In this document: piece after piece, positions 38,922-47,486 of the stretch | How the letters are laid out: each line of letters opens with the position of its first letter | How positions within the stretch are numbered: the first letter of the stretch is position 1 | Made by a program: the position numbers and the translations under genes | Source: Bog-159 sp963738345 | Lineage (GTDB): Bacteria > Acidobacteriota > Terriglobia > Bryobacterales > Bryobacteraceae | Assembly (NCBI GenBank): GCA_963738345.1 | Contig: CAVTWI010000002.1 | Span: 6,758,001 to 6,822,000 of the forward strand | Length of the DNA: 64,000 nt | Direction: 5' to 3' | The notes under the pieces: generated by a model | Database searches by the model: none | Seen by the model: the letters and a program-made list of their open reading frames with translations, nothing else | Told to the model about the DNA's origin: nothing

Positions 38922-38950
38922 AGTATAGCCGCGCCGCCCGATTCGCGCAA
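38922..38950 (-). promoter_or_regulatory. Promoter of the small HTH-like gene
   Basis: On the minus strand TTGCGC (38950-38945), a 17-base spacer and TATACT (38927-38922) lead into a leader of about 15-20 bases before ATG at 38900. This decides the start choice. Confidence 0.5.
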
Positions 38951-39033
38951 GTCCCTCTTTTCGGGCTATTCCTCTTCTAAGGATAGCTGGACTCCGCCTG
39001 TTCTTGCTAGAGGGTGCTTCTGGAGGGCGACGG

Positions 39034-39067
39034 CCCAATTATAAGGCGTTTGAACCGTCTAATTGGG
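39034..39067. repeat. Inverted repeat CCCAATTA / TAATTGGG
   Basis: Perfect 8-base arms at 39034-39041 and 39060-39067 flank an 18-base centre in the intergenic stretch between the small HTH-like gene and the methyltransferase gene. It could be an operator or a weak hairpin. The rest of this 250-base gap shows only the promoter noted above. Confidence 0.4.
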
Positions 39068-39151
39068 TTACATGCTGGAAATGATGCGAACCTGTTCGCG
39101 GGTTTGCAGAACGTCCTCAATCCGTGACCCGAGTGCTTGTAAGATCGGAAC

Positions 39152-39814
39152 ATGTCTAATTTACAAACGCCGATTGGGTCGGAACTTTCGGAATATATTC
39201 GCAGCGTATCTCTGCGGGAGCCGGAACTGTTGAGCAGGCTGCGAGAGGAGACGGCGGCGCGGCCGGATGCCGGGATGCAGGTATCGCCGGAGCAGGGGCA
39301 GTTTCTGGGGATGCTGACGCGGTTGACAGGCGCCACGCGCGCGCTGGAGGTTGGCGTATTTACCGGGCTGAGTTCCTTGCACGTAACCCTGGCCATGCCG
39401 GCGGAGGGGCGGTTAATCGCCTGCGACGTGAACCCAGAAACAACGGCCATCGCGCGGCGCTATTGGGCCGAGGCGGGCGTGGAGGGTAAGATCGATTTGC
39501 GGATCGCACCCGCGGTCGAGACGCTCGACGGACTCCTTGCGGAGGGCGCTGCGGAGAGTTTCGATTTCGCTTTCGTGGACGCGGACAAGGCAAACTACAG
39601 CCTATACTACGAGCGTGTGCTGAAACTACTGCGGCCGGGAGGGCTGGCGGTTTTCGACAACGTGCTGTGGCATGCCCGGGTGATCGACGACGGCATGCAG
39701 GATAAGGATACCGTAGCGATCCGGGAGTTCAACGCGAAGTTACACGTAGACGCGCGGGTGTGGCTGAGCCTGGTGCCGATCGGCGATGGAATTACGCTGG
39801 CCCTAAAGCGATAG
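39152..39814 (+). CDS. O-methyltransferase family 3 (catechol/caffeoyl-CoA type)
   Basis: The 220-residue SAM-dependent enzyme shows motif I RALEVGVFTGLSSL, the acidic end of strand 2 (ACDVNPE), metal ligand and motif in FDFAFVDADKANYSLYYE, and DNVLWHARV with the second Asp-Asn metal pair. Family members methylate catechol-like hydroxyls using a divalent cation. Length is normal. Its TAG directly abuts the CTA of the convergent hydrolase stop (TAGCTA), so no bases lie between the two genes. Confidence 0.9.
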   Translation: MSNLQTPIGSELSEYIRSVSLREPELLSRLREETAARPDAGMQVSPEQGQFLGMLTRLTGATRALEVGVFTGLSSLHVTLAMPAEGRLIACDVNPETTAIARRYWAEAGVEGKIDLRIAPAVETLDGLLAEGAAESFDFAFVDADKANYSLYYERVLKLLRPGGLAVFDNVLWHARVIDDGMQDKDTVAIREFNAKLHVDARVWLSLVPIGDGITLALKR

Positions 39815-40663
39815 CTATCCCACGGTGGGGGTCATTTCGATAGCGGGCTGCGGGGCGCGTAGAAACTGCTGGATATGCTCCGTCAAGAGTTCAGGCTGCT
39901 CCAGCGGGCCGAAGTGTTCCCCCCCGGGCAGCAGTACCGGTTTGCAGTTTGGCAGCGCGGTATGCAGGAAATCGTAAGAGCTGATGAAGTGGGACTCGCG
40001 CCCATAGACCAGCAGGGTTGGGGTCTCAATAGTGCGGACGGCATCCAGGGTCATGGCACCGACTTCTTCATAATCCTTCAACAGGGTGGTGTTGCGGATC
40101 AGGTTGAGCAGCGGTTCGCGATTGCGGGGCAGGCCGCGCGCGGGACCATAAAACTTCGGCGTTTCAAGGCTCAGTTGCAGCAGGAATTCGGCGTCAGTCT
40201 TCTTGTCCTCGGGGACGTGAATGCCCACCTCTTCCAGTTTGGCGACCCAGGCCGCCCAGCCGATCCAATCCTTATCGTTGCGCAGGTGGACGAGGGCGGC
40301 GAGGCCGGGTTCGAGCGCGAGGAGTTTGTTTACACGGTCGGGATACAGCAGGCTGAAATACATGGCGATGTCAGCGCCGAAACTGTGTCCAACGAGGGTG
40401 GCGCGTTCGATCCCCATGACATCGAGAAAGCAGCGCAGGTCTTCCGCCATGTCGGCGGTAGTGTAGCCGGTGGGCGTTACTTCGCTGTAGCCGTGGCCGC
40501 GTAGATCGTACGTGGTGACGCGATGCTCGCGGCGCAGGATGGGGGCCATGTAAAGGTGCCAGACGGCTAAATTTCCGAGGAAGCCGTGAAGCATGACCAC
40601 GTCGGGGCCCATGCCGACGGTGATGTAATGCAGGTCGATACCGTTTGCCTTAACCTTTGGCAC
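39815..40663 (-). CDS. Alpha/beta-fold hydrolase
   Basis: A canonical small-molecule hydrolase fold. The oxyanion stretch is VVMLHGFLGNLAVWHLY, the nucleophile elbow ATLVGHSFGADIAM, and the catalytic His is in LPGGEHFGPLEQPELL. The acid position reads YGRESHF, so Glu or a neighbouring residue replaces the common Asp. GTG at 40663 (VPKVKANGIDLHYI) is chosen because the upstream in-frame residues overlap the receiver gene and look non-native; the overlap is then 14 bases. Substrate unknown; epoxide hydrolase or haloalkane dehalogenase relatives share this layout. Confidence 0.85.
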   Translation of the reverse strand: MPKVKANGIDLHYITVGMGPDVVMLHGFLGNLAVWHLYMAPILRREHRVTTYDLRGHGYSEVTPTGYTTADMAEDLRCFLDVMGIERATLVGHSFGADIAMYFSLLYPDRVNKLLALEPGLAALVHLRNDKDWIGWAAWVAKLEEVGIHVPEDKKTDAEFLLQLSLETPKFYGPARGLPRNREPLLNLIRNTTLLKDYEEVGAMTLDAVRTIETPTLLVYGRESHFISSYDFLHTALPNCKPVLLPGGEHFGPLEQPELLTEHIQQFLRAPQPAIEMTPTVG

Positions 40664-41111
40664 TCTGAAGCATTTCCTCCGTTTGCGATGTGGGGGCCAC
40701 GAGGGCCTGATCGCGCCAATTTCGCCAAGCCATTCCGATGCTGTGCAGGACCTCTTTGGCATCGAACGGCTTCAGGATAAGGTCAAAGCCACCGAGGTTC
40801 AGGACCTCAGCCCATAGCCGGTTGTCACCGCAGCGCGAAGCCACGATCAGAGATGGCGGATGAGTGAATTGTGAGGCGGCTGCGGCGAGATGCCGCCAGG
40901 AATAACCGGCCGGCAGATCTGGATCGGTTATAACTACGCCGATACCGGGGCCGATATCGAGATCGTCGAACGCGAGTTGAGCTTGCCGAAATGTTAATGC
41001 CACCTGCAGGTCCCAAGTTGAACGGGCCAGAATTCCACGCAGGGTCTGCAGATCTTCCCCGCCCGGAATGACAGCCAGAACAGTGAACTTCTTTGCCGCA
41101 TCCAAAGCCAT
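40650..41111 (-). CDS. Degenerate response-regulator receiver-like protein
   Basis: The 153-residue single-domain protein has a CheY-like pattern. VLAVIPGGEDLQTLRGIL covers strand 1 and helix 1; VVITDPDLPAGYSWRHLA has the phosphoacceptor-type Asp and the following DxP turn; FDLILKPFDAKEVLHSI has the conserved Lys-Pro. The acidic pair after strand 1 is reduced to one Glu-Asp (GGED), so phosphorylation may be weakened. There is no output domain and no kinase nearby. Its last codons overlap the alpha/beta hydrolase start. Confidence 0.7.
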   Translation of the reverse strand: MALDAAKKFTVLAVIPGGEDLQTLRGILARSTWDLQVALTFRQAQLAFDDLDIGPGIGVVITDPDLPAGYSWRHLAAAASQFTHPPSLIVASRCGDNRLWAEVLNLGGFDLILKPFDAKEVLHSIGMAWRNWRDQALVAPTSQTEEMLQSAKG

Positions 41112-41238
41112 GGTACCACACCCCCGTTTTTAGTAGAGTATTCCGATAGACTTTAGAATATAACAGAAGTAAACACTTGTCCAGGAGGGCAGAACCGCAC
41201 GCTTGCGCATGCGGCTCAGTCGGCGGCAGTGCAGATGA

Positions 41239-41550
41239 CTAGTGCGGATCCGGTGTAACAGGGGCATCGGGGTGGTCGTGGCGCCAGCGCCAATAATCGC
41301 GACGCTCGTCGGCTTTGGCCTTGGCCCAATCGTGGTACTCGATGTGTTTATCCACCGCATAGCGACGCCACGCCTGATCTTCGTTGGGGTTCCACTCATG
41401 CCAGTCGCGGGCGTCCTTATCGTAATACCGCTTGTAATGATGCTGGTCCTTGCGGTCGTGGTCATCGTGGTCGTCATCGGCCCGCAGAACTGCTGCCGCG
41501 GGGATGGCCAGGACAGTCGTCAGCACAAAGGCGCCTATAAATTTGCGCAT
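41239..41550 (-). CDS. Small secreted His/Asp-rich protein, uncharacterised
   Basis: The Met at 41550 gives MRKFIGAFVLTTVLAIPAAA, a signal peptide ending near the VLRA junction. The mature part of about 80 residues is dominated by His, Asp, Lys, Arg, Trp and Tyr (RADDDHDDHDRKDQHHYKRY, then KHIEYHDWAKAKADERRDY). The DDDHDDHD cluster looks able to bind metal cations. A longer frame to 41607 adds a non-signal-like extension and is rejected. It follows the haem/copper monooxygenase gene on the same strand by 57 bases. No family is recognised. Confidence 0.65.
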   Translation of the reverse strand: MRKFIGAFVLTTVLAIPAAAVLRADDDHDDHDRKDQHHYKRYYDKDARDWHEWNPNEDQAWRRYAVDKHIEYHDWAKAKADERRDYWRWRHDHPDAPVTPDPH

Positions 41551-41607
41551 CTCATTCCTCCGGCCGGGTAGTGAGCACGCGGTGCGCCAGCAGGCGGAGC
41601 CGTACAA

Positions 41608-43053
41608 TTATTTCTGGCCGTGCAGGTATTGCATGAGGGCGGCGCGCTCTGTGGGATCGAGCTTGCCATCGCCGTTCTTGTCAAAATTCTGAAAGACGCG
41701 CTTGATCAGTTCCAGTTCGCCCTTGGGTATGCCGGGCGGCAGGTCGTCGAGAGTGTTCCCTTCGGCGAGGAACGATTCAATGTACTGCGTGCGCATCTCC
41801 TTGCGAAAGGTAGGCACGTCCGAAGGCGAGGGCAGGGTGACGCCCAGAAACAAAACAGCCATCTCGTTCTTGGTTTCTTCACCCCAGGTCACCGGTACGG
41901 GGGGGTGCGACGGATTGTGCGGGTTCTTTTCGGAATTGTCGTAGACGTATTCGAGTTCGATACGGCTACCCTGTGGCAGGTGCACTGGTTCTTTGTAGCG
42001 GTATTGGCCCTGCCAGTTGAAATCCCAATCCTTGATCGAGATCAGGTGCTGGACGCTGCCGTCGGGCAGCACGGCATTCACCTTCATGTCTGTGCCGAGA
42101 TAGTGGGCGTGGGGGGTGATGCCGAAGACGTCCACGTCGCGGGGCACGGTGACAGCGGTTTTCACGACGTAATGCGAATCGCCGGCGGGGATGTAGATGC
42201 GGCGGTTGGAGAGAATGATGCCGGCGCGGCCTTTGGTGGGTGGTCCGGAGAATTTCAGGCCGAGGGAGGATTGATCCTCTTCAGGCTTGCCGTCGGGGTG
42301 GTAGTGGATCTGCACGACGATGTCGGTATCTTTGCGCAGGAGTTGCGAAAGGTCGGGCGAATTGGGGGGCGGGGAGGCGCCGGGGGCCCATCCGCCGAGC
42401 AGACTGACGGGCGGAAACTTCGGACCGCCGAAGCAGGTATAGCTGCCATCGGGCGAGTCGGCTGCGAGTTTGCGCGCGGTGCCGGTGGTATCGCCATAAA
42501 CCAGGGCGTGATGGACCACGCGGCGGTTGCCCGGCCGGAATTCCATGCCGCTCAGGTAGACGTTGTCCGGCGTATCGAGCGGAAGGACAAAGCAGCGGTA
42601 TTGGTCGGGCCCGTCGGCCGCTACCTCGAACTTGTGGCTCATGGTCAGGACTTTATCGGGCTGGCCGGCTTCCCAGCCCTTGGGAAAGTCCGGGAGCGCG
42701 GGCTTGTCTTTGGCATCGCCTTCGGGCGCGCCGGCTTTGGCCCAATCGCGAATCAGCGCGATTTGCTGGCCGGACAGGCGGCGTTCATTGGCGAAATCGC
42801 CGTAGCCGGGCTCAGCCTTCCAGGGCGGCATCACGCGTTTTTCGGTGACCGTAGCGAGCAGGGCGGCTTTCTTGGCGGCATCGGAATAGGTGAGCAGGGA
42901 AAACGGCGCGACCTCGCCGGGACGGTGGCAGGTGGCGCAGTTCTGATAGAGGATGGGGGCGATGTCTTTGTTGAAAGTGGGGGGGGCGGCGGTGGCTCCG
43001 GCGATCGAGAGAGCAAAGGAGAGTATGGCAGATGATTGAGCAAATGATTTCAT
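41608..43053 (-). CDS. Exported cytochrome c - copper monooxygenase (PHM/DBH-like) - EF-hand protein
   Basis: The 481-residue protein with signal peptide (to about residue 22) has three parts. A c-type haem site CATCH lies at 39-43, with the likely distal Met in KRVMPPW. A domain like copper type II ascorbate-dependent monooxygenases has His pairs in RRVVHHALVYG, VQIHYHPDG and GITPHAHYLGTDM, matching the CuH and CuM ligand pattern. A C-terminal EF-hand is FDKNGDGKLDPTE. It probably performs copper-dependent oxygenation in the periplasm, with the haem as electron entry. The redoxin-like gene 12 bases upstream is a common companion. Substrate unknown. Confidence 0.85.
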   Translation of the reverse strand: MKSFAQSSAILSFALSIAGATAAPPTFNKDIAPILYQNCATCHRPGEVAPFSLLTYSDAAKKAALLATVTEKRVMPPWKAEPGYGDFANERRLSGQQIALIRDWAKAGAPEGDAKDKPALPDFPKGWEAGQPDKVLTMSHKFEVAADGPDQYRCFVLPLDTPDNVYLSGMEFRPGNRRVVHHALVYGDTTGTARKLAADSPDGSYTCFGGPKFPPVSLLGGWAPGASPPPNSPDLSQLLRKDTDIVVQIHYHPDGKPEEDQSSLGLKFSGPPTKGRAGIILSNRRIYIPAGDSHYVVKTAVTVPRDVDVFGITPHAHYLGTDMKVNAVLPDGSVQHLISIKDWDFNWQGQYRYKEPVHLPQGSRIELEYVYDNSEKNPHNPSHPPVPVTWGEETKNEMAVLFLGVTLPSPSDVPTFRKEMRTQYIESFLAEGNTLDDLPPGIPKGELELIKRVFQNFDKNGDGKLDPTERAALMQYLHGQK

Positions 43054-43065
43054 GGGGCGATTCCT

Positions 43066-43638
43066 TTAGTGTCCGTTGGTAATGGCGCAACCGAGCGCGT
43101 GGGTTCGCGGATGCGGAACGGGGCGTCCGGCGAGGACGGCGTCGAGCGCGTCGCGCAGATCGAATTCGGTGGCCTGGACGCGCGTTTTTCCGAAGTCTTC
43201 CACGCGGTTGTCCAGGCGGCCAAGGTAGAGCACCTCACCCTGCGGCGAGAGCACTACGGCCTCGGGCGTCACGGTGGCGCCGGTATGGTGCGCGAGAATC
43301 TGTTGCGGATCGAGCAGCGCGGGGAAGCGGTAACCGTAATCGTGCGCGTGGCGGCGCACTTCGTCGTCCGGGATGGTGGTGTCGCCCTGTACCGCGTAGA
43401 ACAGAACGCCGCGTGGAGTATAAGCCTGCTGGATGCGGTTCATCTCGGGTGCGTAGCCGTTAGATAGCGGGCAGTCGGTGGTGACGAAGAAGAGCACGAT
43501 AGCGTGGGATTGCGACCATTCGGCGGGAGTGTGACTTACGCCCTCGGTATCGTGGAGGCTGAACTGGGGTGCGGTGCGGGCTCCGGCGGCGCAGGCCACG
43601 AGAAACAAGGTCGCCGCAATTTTTCCCGCTGCGTGCAT
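43066..43638 (-). CDS. Redoxin (AhpC/TlpA-like) lipoprotein, partner of the copper monooxygenase
   Basis: The 190-residue thioredoxin-fold protein has an N-terminal LFLVAC that could be a lipobox (Cys16). The active-site region is FFVTTDCPLSNGYAPEMNR, in which Cys56 is followed by Ser59 instead of a second Cys. The tail with HALGCAITNGH has a conserved Cys that may act as resolving or copper ligand. The CPLSN-type motif is typical of redoxins beside cytochrome/monooxygenase genes in Acidobacteria and Planctomycetes. It is 12 bases upstream of the monooxygenase gene. A role in copper delivery or thiol protection is inference. Confidence 0.8.
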   Translation of the reverse strand: MHAAGKIAATLFLVACAAGARTAPQFSLHDTEGVSHTPAEWSQSHAIVLFFVTTDCPLSNGYAPEMNRIQQAYTPRGVLFYAVQGDTTIPDDEVRRHAHDYGYRFPALLDPQQILAHHTGATVTPEAVVLSPQGEVLYLGRLDNRVEDFGKTRVQATEFDLRDALDAVLAGRPVPHPRTHALGCAITNGH

Positions 43639-43705
43639 CTTTATTTATGATGCAACAAAGCGATTGGGCGCCGCACAAGCGTTTTGTATAGATTTGTAAA
43701 CGCCG

Positions 43706-45613
43706 TCAGGGCGCATACATGCCGGCGTTGATCGGGCGGCCGCCGATCTGACCGGTGATGGTTGCCATGGCATGCGGTGCGGTGTTGTCCCACGTGATGA
43801 TGAGCGCGCCGGGATCGGTGGCCGGTCCGGCGACGGTCACATCCGCGCGGATGGATCCGGTCGCGTAGTTCCAGTCAATGGTACCGGAGACGGTCACGTC
43901 GGTGGTCCACTGCAGGTTGTCGAGGGTGTAATGGATCTGTACCAAGCCTTGAGTATAAGTAAATGTGCCACCGCGAAGGCCGACTCCGGAGCCGTTGTAG
44001 TTTACGAACCAGCGGGCCACGGCATCGCCCGCCGCGAGGGTAGCATCGGCCGCCACGCGCAGGTCGGCCACAGTTCCCTGGTTCCCCGCGGATGGCTGCG
44101 CGGGTTGTACGGCGGAGACCACAGTGGCAAAGTTGGGCACGGTGCGGACTTCGGCGATCTGCGAGGCGCAGGACGTGTCGCCGGGCGAGAGGTTTACGAA
44201 GAAATTGCGCGCGATGACAGAGGCACAATTGCCTTCGTCGTCAACGGCAGTGACGTGGAAACTGTTGGCGATCAGCACCTGCCGGCCGTTGGGGAACAGT
44301 CCGGCGGCGAGGTGGCCCTCGGCCGGCGTGGTGAGGGCGTCCAATTCGCCGGACAGAACCAGCACGGGCACGGAAGGAAAAGCGGCGCCGGGCGGGACGG
44401 AATGTTGCGGCGGATGCGCGGGCGATGGCACCGGCCAGTTCACGCACAGGTCGAGGACGCTGACATCGAGAGACATGCGGCGGAATTCGTCGATCGTGAA
44501 GGGAGCGTAGATGCCGGGGTTGGTCGCTTGTTCGCGGGCGATGGCGGCTTGGTCCTGAAGGGCGCGGACGGCGGGCGGCGCGGTCATATCGTAGATCTGC
44601 GGATAGTCGCTGCAGCTTACGGCGGCGAAAAGGCCGCGGCTGTATTGTGTAGGCGGCCCGCCGGTCTGGCGGTAGGCGGAGGTGAAGTTATTCTCCGCGA
44701 ACAGGCGGAGCAGAGGCGCGCTATCGCCCTCGAGTTGGGCACGGGCAGCGGCGTCGAGGTCGCGATAAATCACTTCGCCCATGGTGCCGGCGAACATCGT
44801 AAAGGCCACGGCGGTGGGGTTGGCGGTGACCGGTCGCAGGTTGCCATTCCCGTCGTACGCCTTGCCGGTGAAGGGATGCGCGCGCAACTGCTCGACCAGC
44901 GCGTCGATGCGGTCTTCGGATGCGCTGGAAAGATCGCGACAGCTTAGGGATCGCTGGCAGACGAGGTTATAGTTCAGCCGGTTGAATGCCGCGGAAAACG
45001 GATAAAAGGGATTCTCGCCGATTACTGGATAGGCGCTATCCAGGATGACGGCGCGCACCTTTTCGGGATAATTGACGGCGAAGGCCTGGCTGAACCACGT
45101 GCCATAAGAATCGCCATAAAGATCGATGGGGCCAAGGGCGAGGGCATCGAGAACGGCGGCGAGATCGGCAGTGGCAAGGGCGGTGCCATAGAGATCGGCG
45201 GTATCGCCGAGTTGCGCGCCGCACGCTGCGATTGCGGCCAGGGTTTGGACTGGTTCGGTCTGGAGTGGATTGCAGACGATCGCGGCGGAGTTACCGGTGC
45301 CGCGATTGTTCACGATCAGCAGGTTGCGGCGGTCCATGATGGGGTAGAAGAGGCCGCGATATCCGGCGGCACTGCCGGTGCTGGCGAAGCCGGGTCCGCC
45401 TTCGACGGCGACGATGGTGCCTGCGGGCGGTTGGGACGTGTCGCGGGCGGGGTACAGTTCAAAGCCGATGTCGATGGTGCCGGGGACTTGGCCAGCGGGG
45501 TCGAGGGGGCGGGTGAGGGTGCCGCACAGGGCGGGCGCGGTAGGGCAGGGTTGGAGGTTCAAGCCTGCGGCCGACAGGAGGGTGGGGAGGGCGATCAGAA
45601 GGAGGATGCGCAT
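43706..45613 (-). CDS. Secreted TAP-like alpha/beta hydrolase with C-terminal beta domain
   Basis: The 635-residue protein has a short signal (MRILLLIALPTLLSAAG). The hydrolase part (about 20-470) resembles tripeptidyl-aminopeptidase-like enzymes: GTIVAVEGGPGFASTG oxyanion loop, LLIVNNRGTGNSAAI, nucleophile in IDLYGDSYGTWFSQAFA, Asp in LVLSGELDALTTP, His near IANSFHVTAV. A C-terminal domain of about 130 residues rich in beta pattern (GGTFTYTQGLVQIHYTLDNL) follows and may bind substrate or the surface. It starts 6 bases after the stop of the DUF4276 gene, so it may be read from the same transcript. Confidence 0.8.
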   Translation of the reverse strand: MRILLLIALPTLLSAAGLNLQPCPTAPALCGTLTRPLDPAGQVPGTIDIGFELYPARDTSQPPAGTIVAVEGGPGFASTGSAAGYRGLFYPIMDRRNLLIVNNRGTGNSAAIVCNPLQTEPVQTLAAIAACGAQLGDTADLYGTALATADLAAVLDALALGPIDLYGDSYGTWFSQAFAVNYPEKVRAVILDSAYPVIGENPFYPFSAAFNRLNYNLVCQRSLSCRDLSSASEDRIDALVEQLRAHPFTGKAYDGNGNLRPVTANPTAVAFTMFAGTMGEVIYRDLDAAARAQLEGDSAPLLRLFAENNFTSAYRQTGGPPTQYSRGLFAAVSCSDYPQIYDMTAPPAVRALQDQAAIAREQATNPGIYAPFTIDEFRRMSLDVSVLDLCVNWPVPSPAHPPQHSVPPGAAFPSVPVLVLSGELDALTTPAEGHLAAGLFPNGRQVLIANSFHVTAVDDEGNCASVIARNFFVNLSPGDTSCASQIAEVRTVPNFATVVSAVQPAQPSAGNQGTVADLRVAADATLAAGDAVARWFVNYNGSGVGLRGGTFTYTQGLVQIHYTLDNLQWTTDVTVSGTIDWNYATGSIRADVTVAGPATDPGALIITWDNTAPHAMATITGQIGGRPINAGMYAP

Positions 45614-45619
45614 ATTGAA

Positions 45620-46234
45620 TTATGCCGCATCCATGGCCTTCCCTAAAGCCACGAAGAACCGTTCGCATGACGGGCAGCGCTGCCGGACGATTTCGGGGCG
45701 GATCCGTTCCAACAAGGCGGCGGCGTGACGGATTTTGTGATATTCGCCTTTCTGTGTCTTGGCAGTCGCGCGTTCGAGGGCTTCGAAGATTCTCTTCTTC
45801 TCGATCTGTTCCACGTTTTGGGAGCGAGAGGGGAGGGCGCTGCTTAAGAACTGCTGCCCGTAATACTTCTCCAAAGTGTCCAGGTCTGCGACGATCCAAG
45901 TTTCCATCACGCGAATCATCAGGTGAATAGAGTCATCAGACGCTCCGGAAAGTTGCCAGCCGTCGCGCAGGCTCAGGTGGGATCGAGGAGAAGAATACGG
46001 GGCTACTGCGTCTTCGGAATCAACCAGAAGCACGTTGAAGTTCTCTGGACGGGTCGTGTTTGCGTGCTGGAAAGCCCTGTACGTATCGTCGCGACTGCCG
46101 CAGGCTACCACTTTCCAGCCTGGTTTTTGTTGAGGGATCACCTTGCGGACAAACTCCGAGATTCCCTGACGTAGACGGGCGTTACCTTCCTTCGAGCCGC
46201 CTCCGCCCTCTACATAGATCGTCAGAGCACTCAC
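45620..46234 (-). CDS. DUF4276-type TOPRIM-like protein, partner of an OLD-type ATPase
   Basis: The 204-residue protein shows a TOPRIM-like pattern. LTIYVEGGGGSKEGNARL has Glu9 at the end of the first strand, NVLLVDSEDAVAP (71-75) has acidic residues on a later strand, and HLMIRVMETWIVAD is the conserved Trp-containing segment of DUF4276-like proteins. TOPRIM folds cut or bind nucleic acid with Mg2+. The ATG overlaps the ATPase stop by 4 bases, so the two products are surely made together. Such ATPase + TOPRIM pairs resemble phage-defence systems such as PARIS, AbiL or OLD, but membership of a named system is inference. Confidence 0.7.
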   Translation of the reverse strand: MSALTIYVEGGGGSKEGNARLRQGISEFVRKVIPQQKPGWKVVACGSRDDTYRAFQHANTTRPENFNVLLVDSEDAVAPYSSPRSHLSLRDGWQLSGASDDSIHLMIRVMETWIVADLDTLEKYYGQQFLSSALPSRSQNVEQIEKKRIFEALERATAKTQKGEYHKIRHAAALLERIRPEIVRQRCPSCERFFVALGKAMDAA

Positions 46235-47466
46235 GGATTACCGCCGAGTTCGCCGGCGCGCCAAATATCGCCTAACTGGTATTTGTCCATCCAGAACCGC
46301 AGCTTGTCGCTTTCGAGCCGCTGGAATGTAGATCCGCCGCCCAGATTTTCGCAGACTATTACAGACTCGGCATGCTCGTTCAGGGCCGAAATGAGAACGT
46401 CGGATTGGGTGGTCACAATGATCTGGGTTTGCTGGGAGGCTTCGACGAGAAGTTCGGCGATGAGTGCCAGCGCATCGGGATGCAGGCCCAACTCAGGTTC
46501 TTCCAGACAGATGAGCGGCGCGATGTCGGGCCTGAGTAAGATGGCCAATAAGGCGATAAATCGGATGGTTCCGTCTGATAACCGCGTCGCCGGTATGGGA
46601 GAACGGAGCCCTTCTTCATGAAGGAAGATCTGCAGGGTCCCACCCTGCACCAGAGTGCTTACGCGCTGGAAGCGCGGGAGAAAGCGCTTCAATGCCGCGT
46701 TGAAGCGCGGGAATGCGGAGCTTTGCTCGATACGGTTCAGAATCAGGGCCAGGTTGCGGAGATCCGGCAACAGCACGTTGTTCGGAAGATCGGTAGGCTG
46801 CGGTTGTCGTACTACGGCGTAGCGCCCGAAGGACCACTCGCGGAAAATCAAAATATCCCCGAGGCATTTGCCTAGAGAGCTTATCTCCGGATATAAATCG
46901 GGGTCTTTTCGTTGCGAAAGGACAGATTGACCTCGATCAAAACTGGTTAAGGCTAAAGCTGCATTGTCCCCCTGGGCGTCCTCAAGATCAGCGTCCATGA
47001 GTTCGCGAAGCCGGATGTTCCGCTTACGGAAACGAAGCATCGGGCGGCCGTTCCTATAGTAAAAGTACCAATCTCCCGCACCTTTCATGCTCCGGTTGGC
47101 GTCTTCGATAGTCTCGTCGACCACCGTCACACCCTGGCCCGCGGAACTTAGTTCCACGATATATCGCAGGAGCAGTTCCACGCCCGGAACATTGAGGTCC
47201 GTCGTAATAGTCGTGCCACCCGTGATCTTGGCGGCAACACTGCTCTCCCCCTTCCAGAACAGATCGCTTACTCCGCCGCCGACCCGCACTGCCCCATCCA
47301 GATCGACGGGCAGTGATTTCATTAGTTCAAAGACTTCAATAAGATTCGACTTGCCGGAACCATTCGGGCCGATCAGAACATTCAGCGGCGTGAGGGGGAT
47401 TGGCTTACAATCCGGCGCGAAAGATAGGATGCCGCGGGGATGAATGGTTTTGACAAATGGCTGCAT
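46231..47466 (-). CDS. AAA ATPase of the SMC/RecF/OLD type (AAA_21)
   Basis: The 411-residue ABC-like ATPase has Walker A GPNGSGKS (33-40), signature-like LSDGTIR (296-302), Walker B LICLEEPE (318-325) and D-loop GLHPDAL (327-333). The switch position reads VTTQSDVL, with Gln where many relatives have His. The middle (about 90-270) is a variable helical insertion. These stand-alone ATPases often dimerise and control a nuclease partner, here the overlapping DUF4276 gene. It starts 20 bases after the ABC-2 permease gene. It is not a transport ATPase: the Walker A context (PLNVLIGPNGSGKSNLIEVF) is RecF-like. Confidence 0.88.
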   Translation of the reverse strand: MQPFVKTIHPRGILSFAPDCKPIPLTPLNVLIGPNGSGKSNLIEVFELMKSLPVDLDGAVRVGGGVSDLFWKGESSVAAKITGGTTITTDLNVPGVELLLRYIVELSSAGQGVTVVDETIEDANRSMKGAGDWYFYYRNGRPMLRFRKRNIRLRELMDADLEDAQGDNAALALTSFDRGQSVLSQRKDPDLYPEISSLGKCLGDILIFREWSFGRYAVVRQPQPTDLPNNVLLPDLRNLALILNRIEQSSAFPRFNAALKRFLPRFQRVSTLVQGGTLQIFLHEEGLRSPIPATRLSDGTIRFIALLAILLRPDIAPLICLEEPELGLHPDALALIAELLVEASQQTQIIVTTQSDVLISALNEHAESVIVCENLGGGSTFQRLESDKLRFWMDKYQLGDIWRAGELGGNP

Positions 47467-47486
47467 ACGGAGGCCGTCTCCTGAGA

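Noticed and set aside
38901..39038. N-terminal extension of the small HTH-like protein
   Set aside because: A promoter within it would start transcription after those codons; the extension is Arg-rich without conserved features.
41620..43035. A 471-codon plus-strand open frame antisense to the haem/copper monooxygenase
   Set aside because: It mirrors the monooxygenase frame in GC-rich DNA; the product has no domain pattern, while the minus-strand gene has all expected motifs.
43772..44947. A 391-codon plus-strand frame opposite the TAP-like hydrolase
   Set aside because: It is a Gly/Arg-rich shadow; the hydrolase frame has signal peptide and catalytic motifs.
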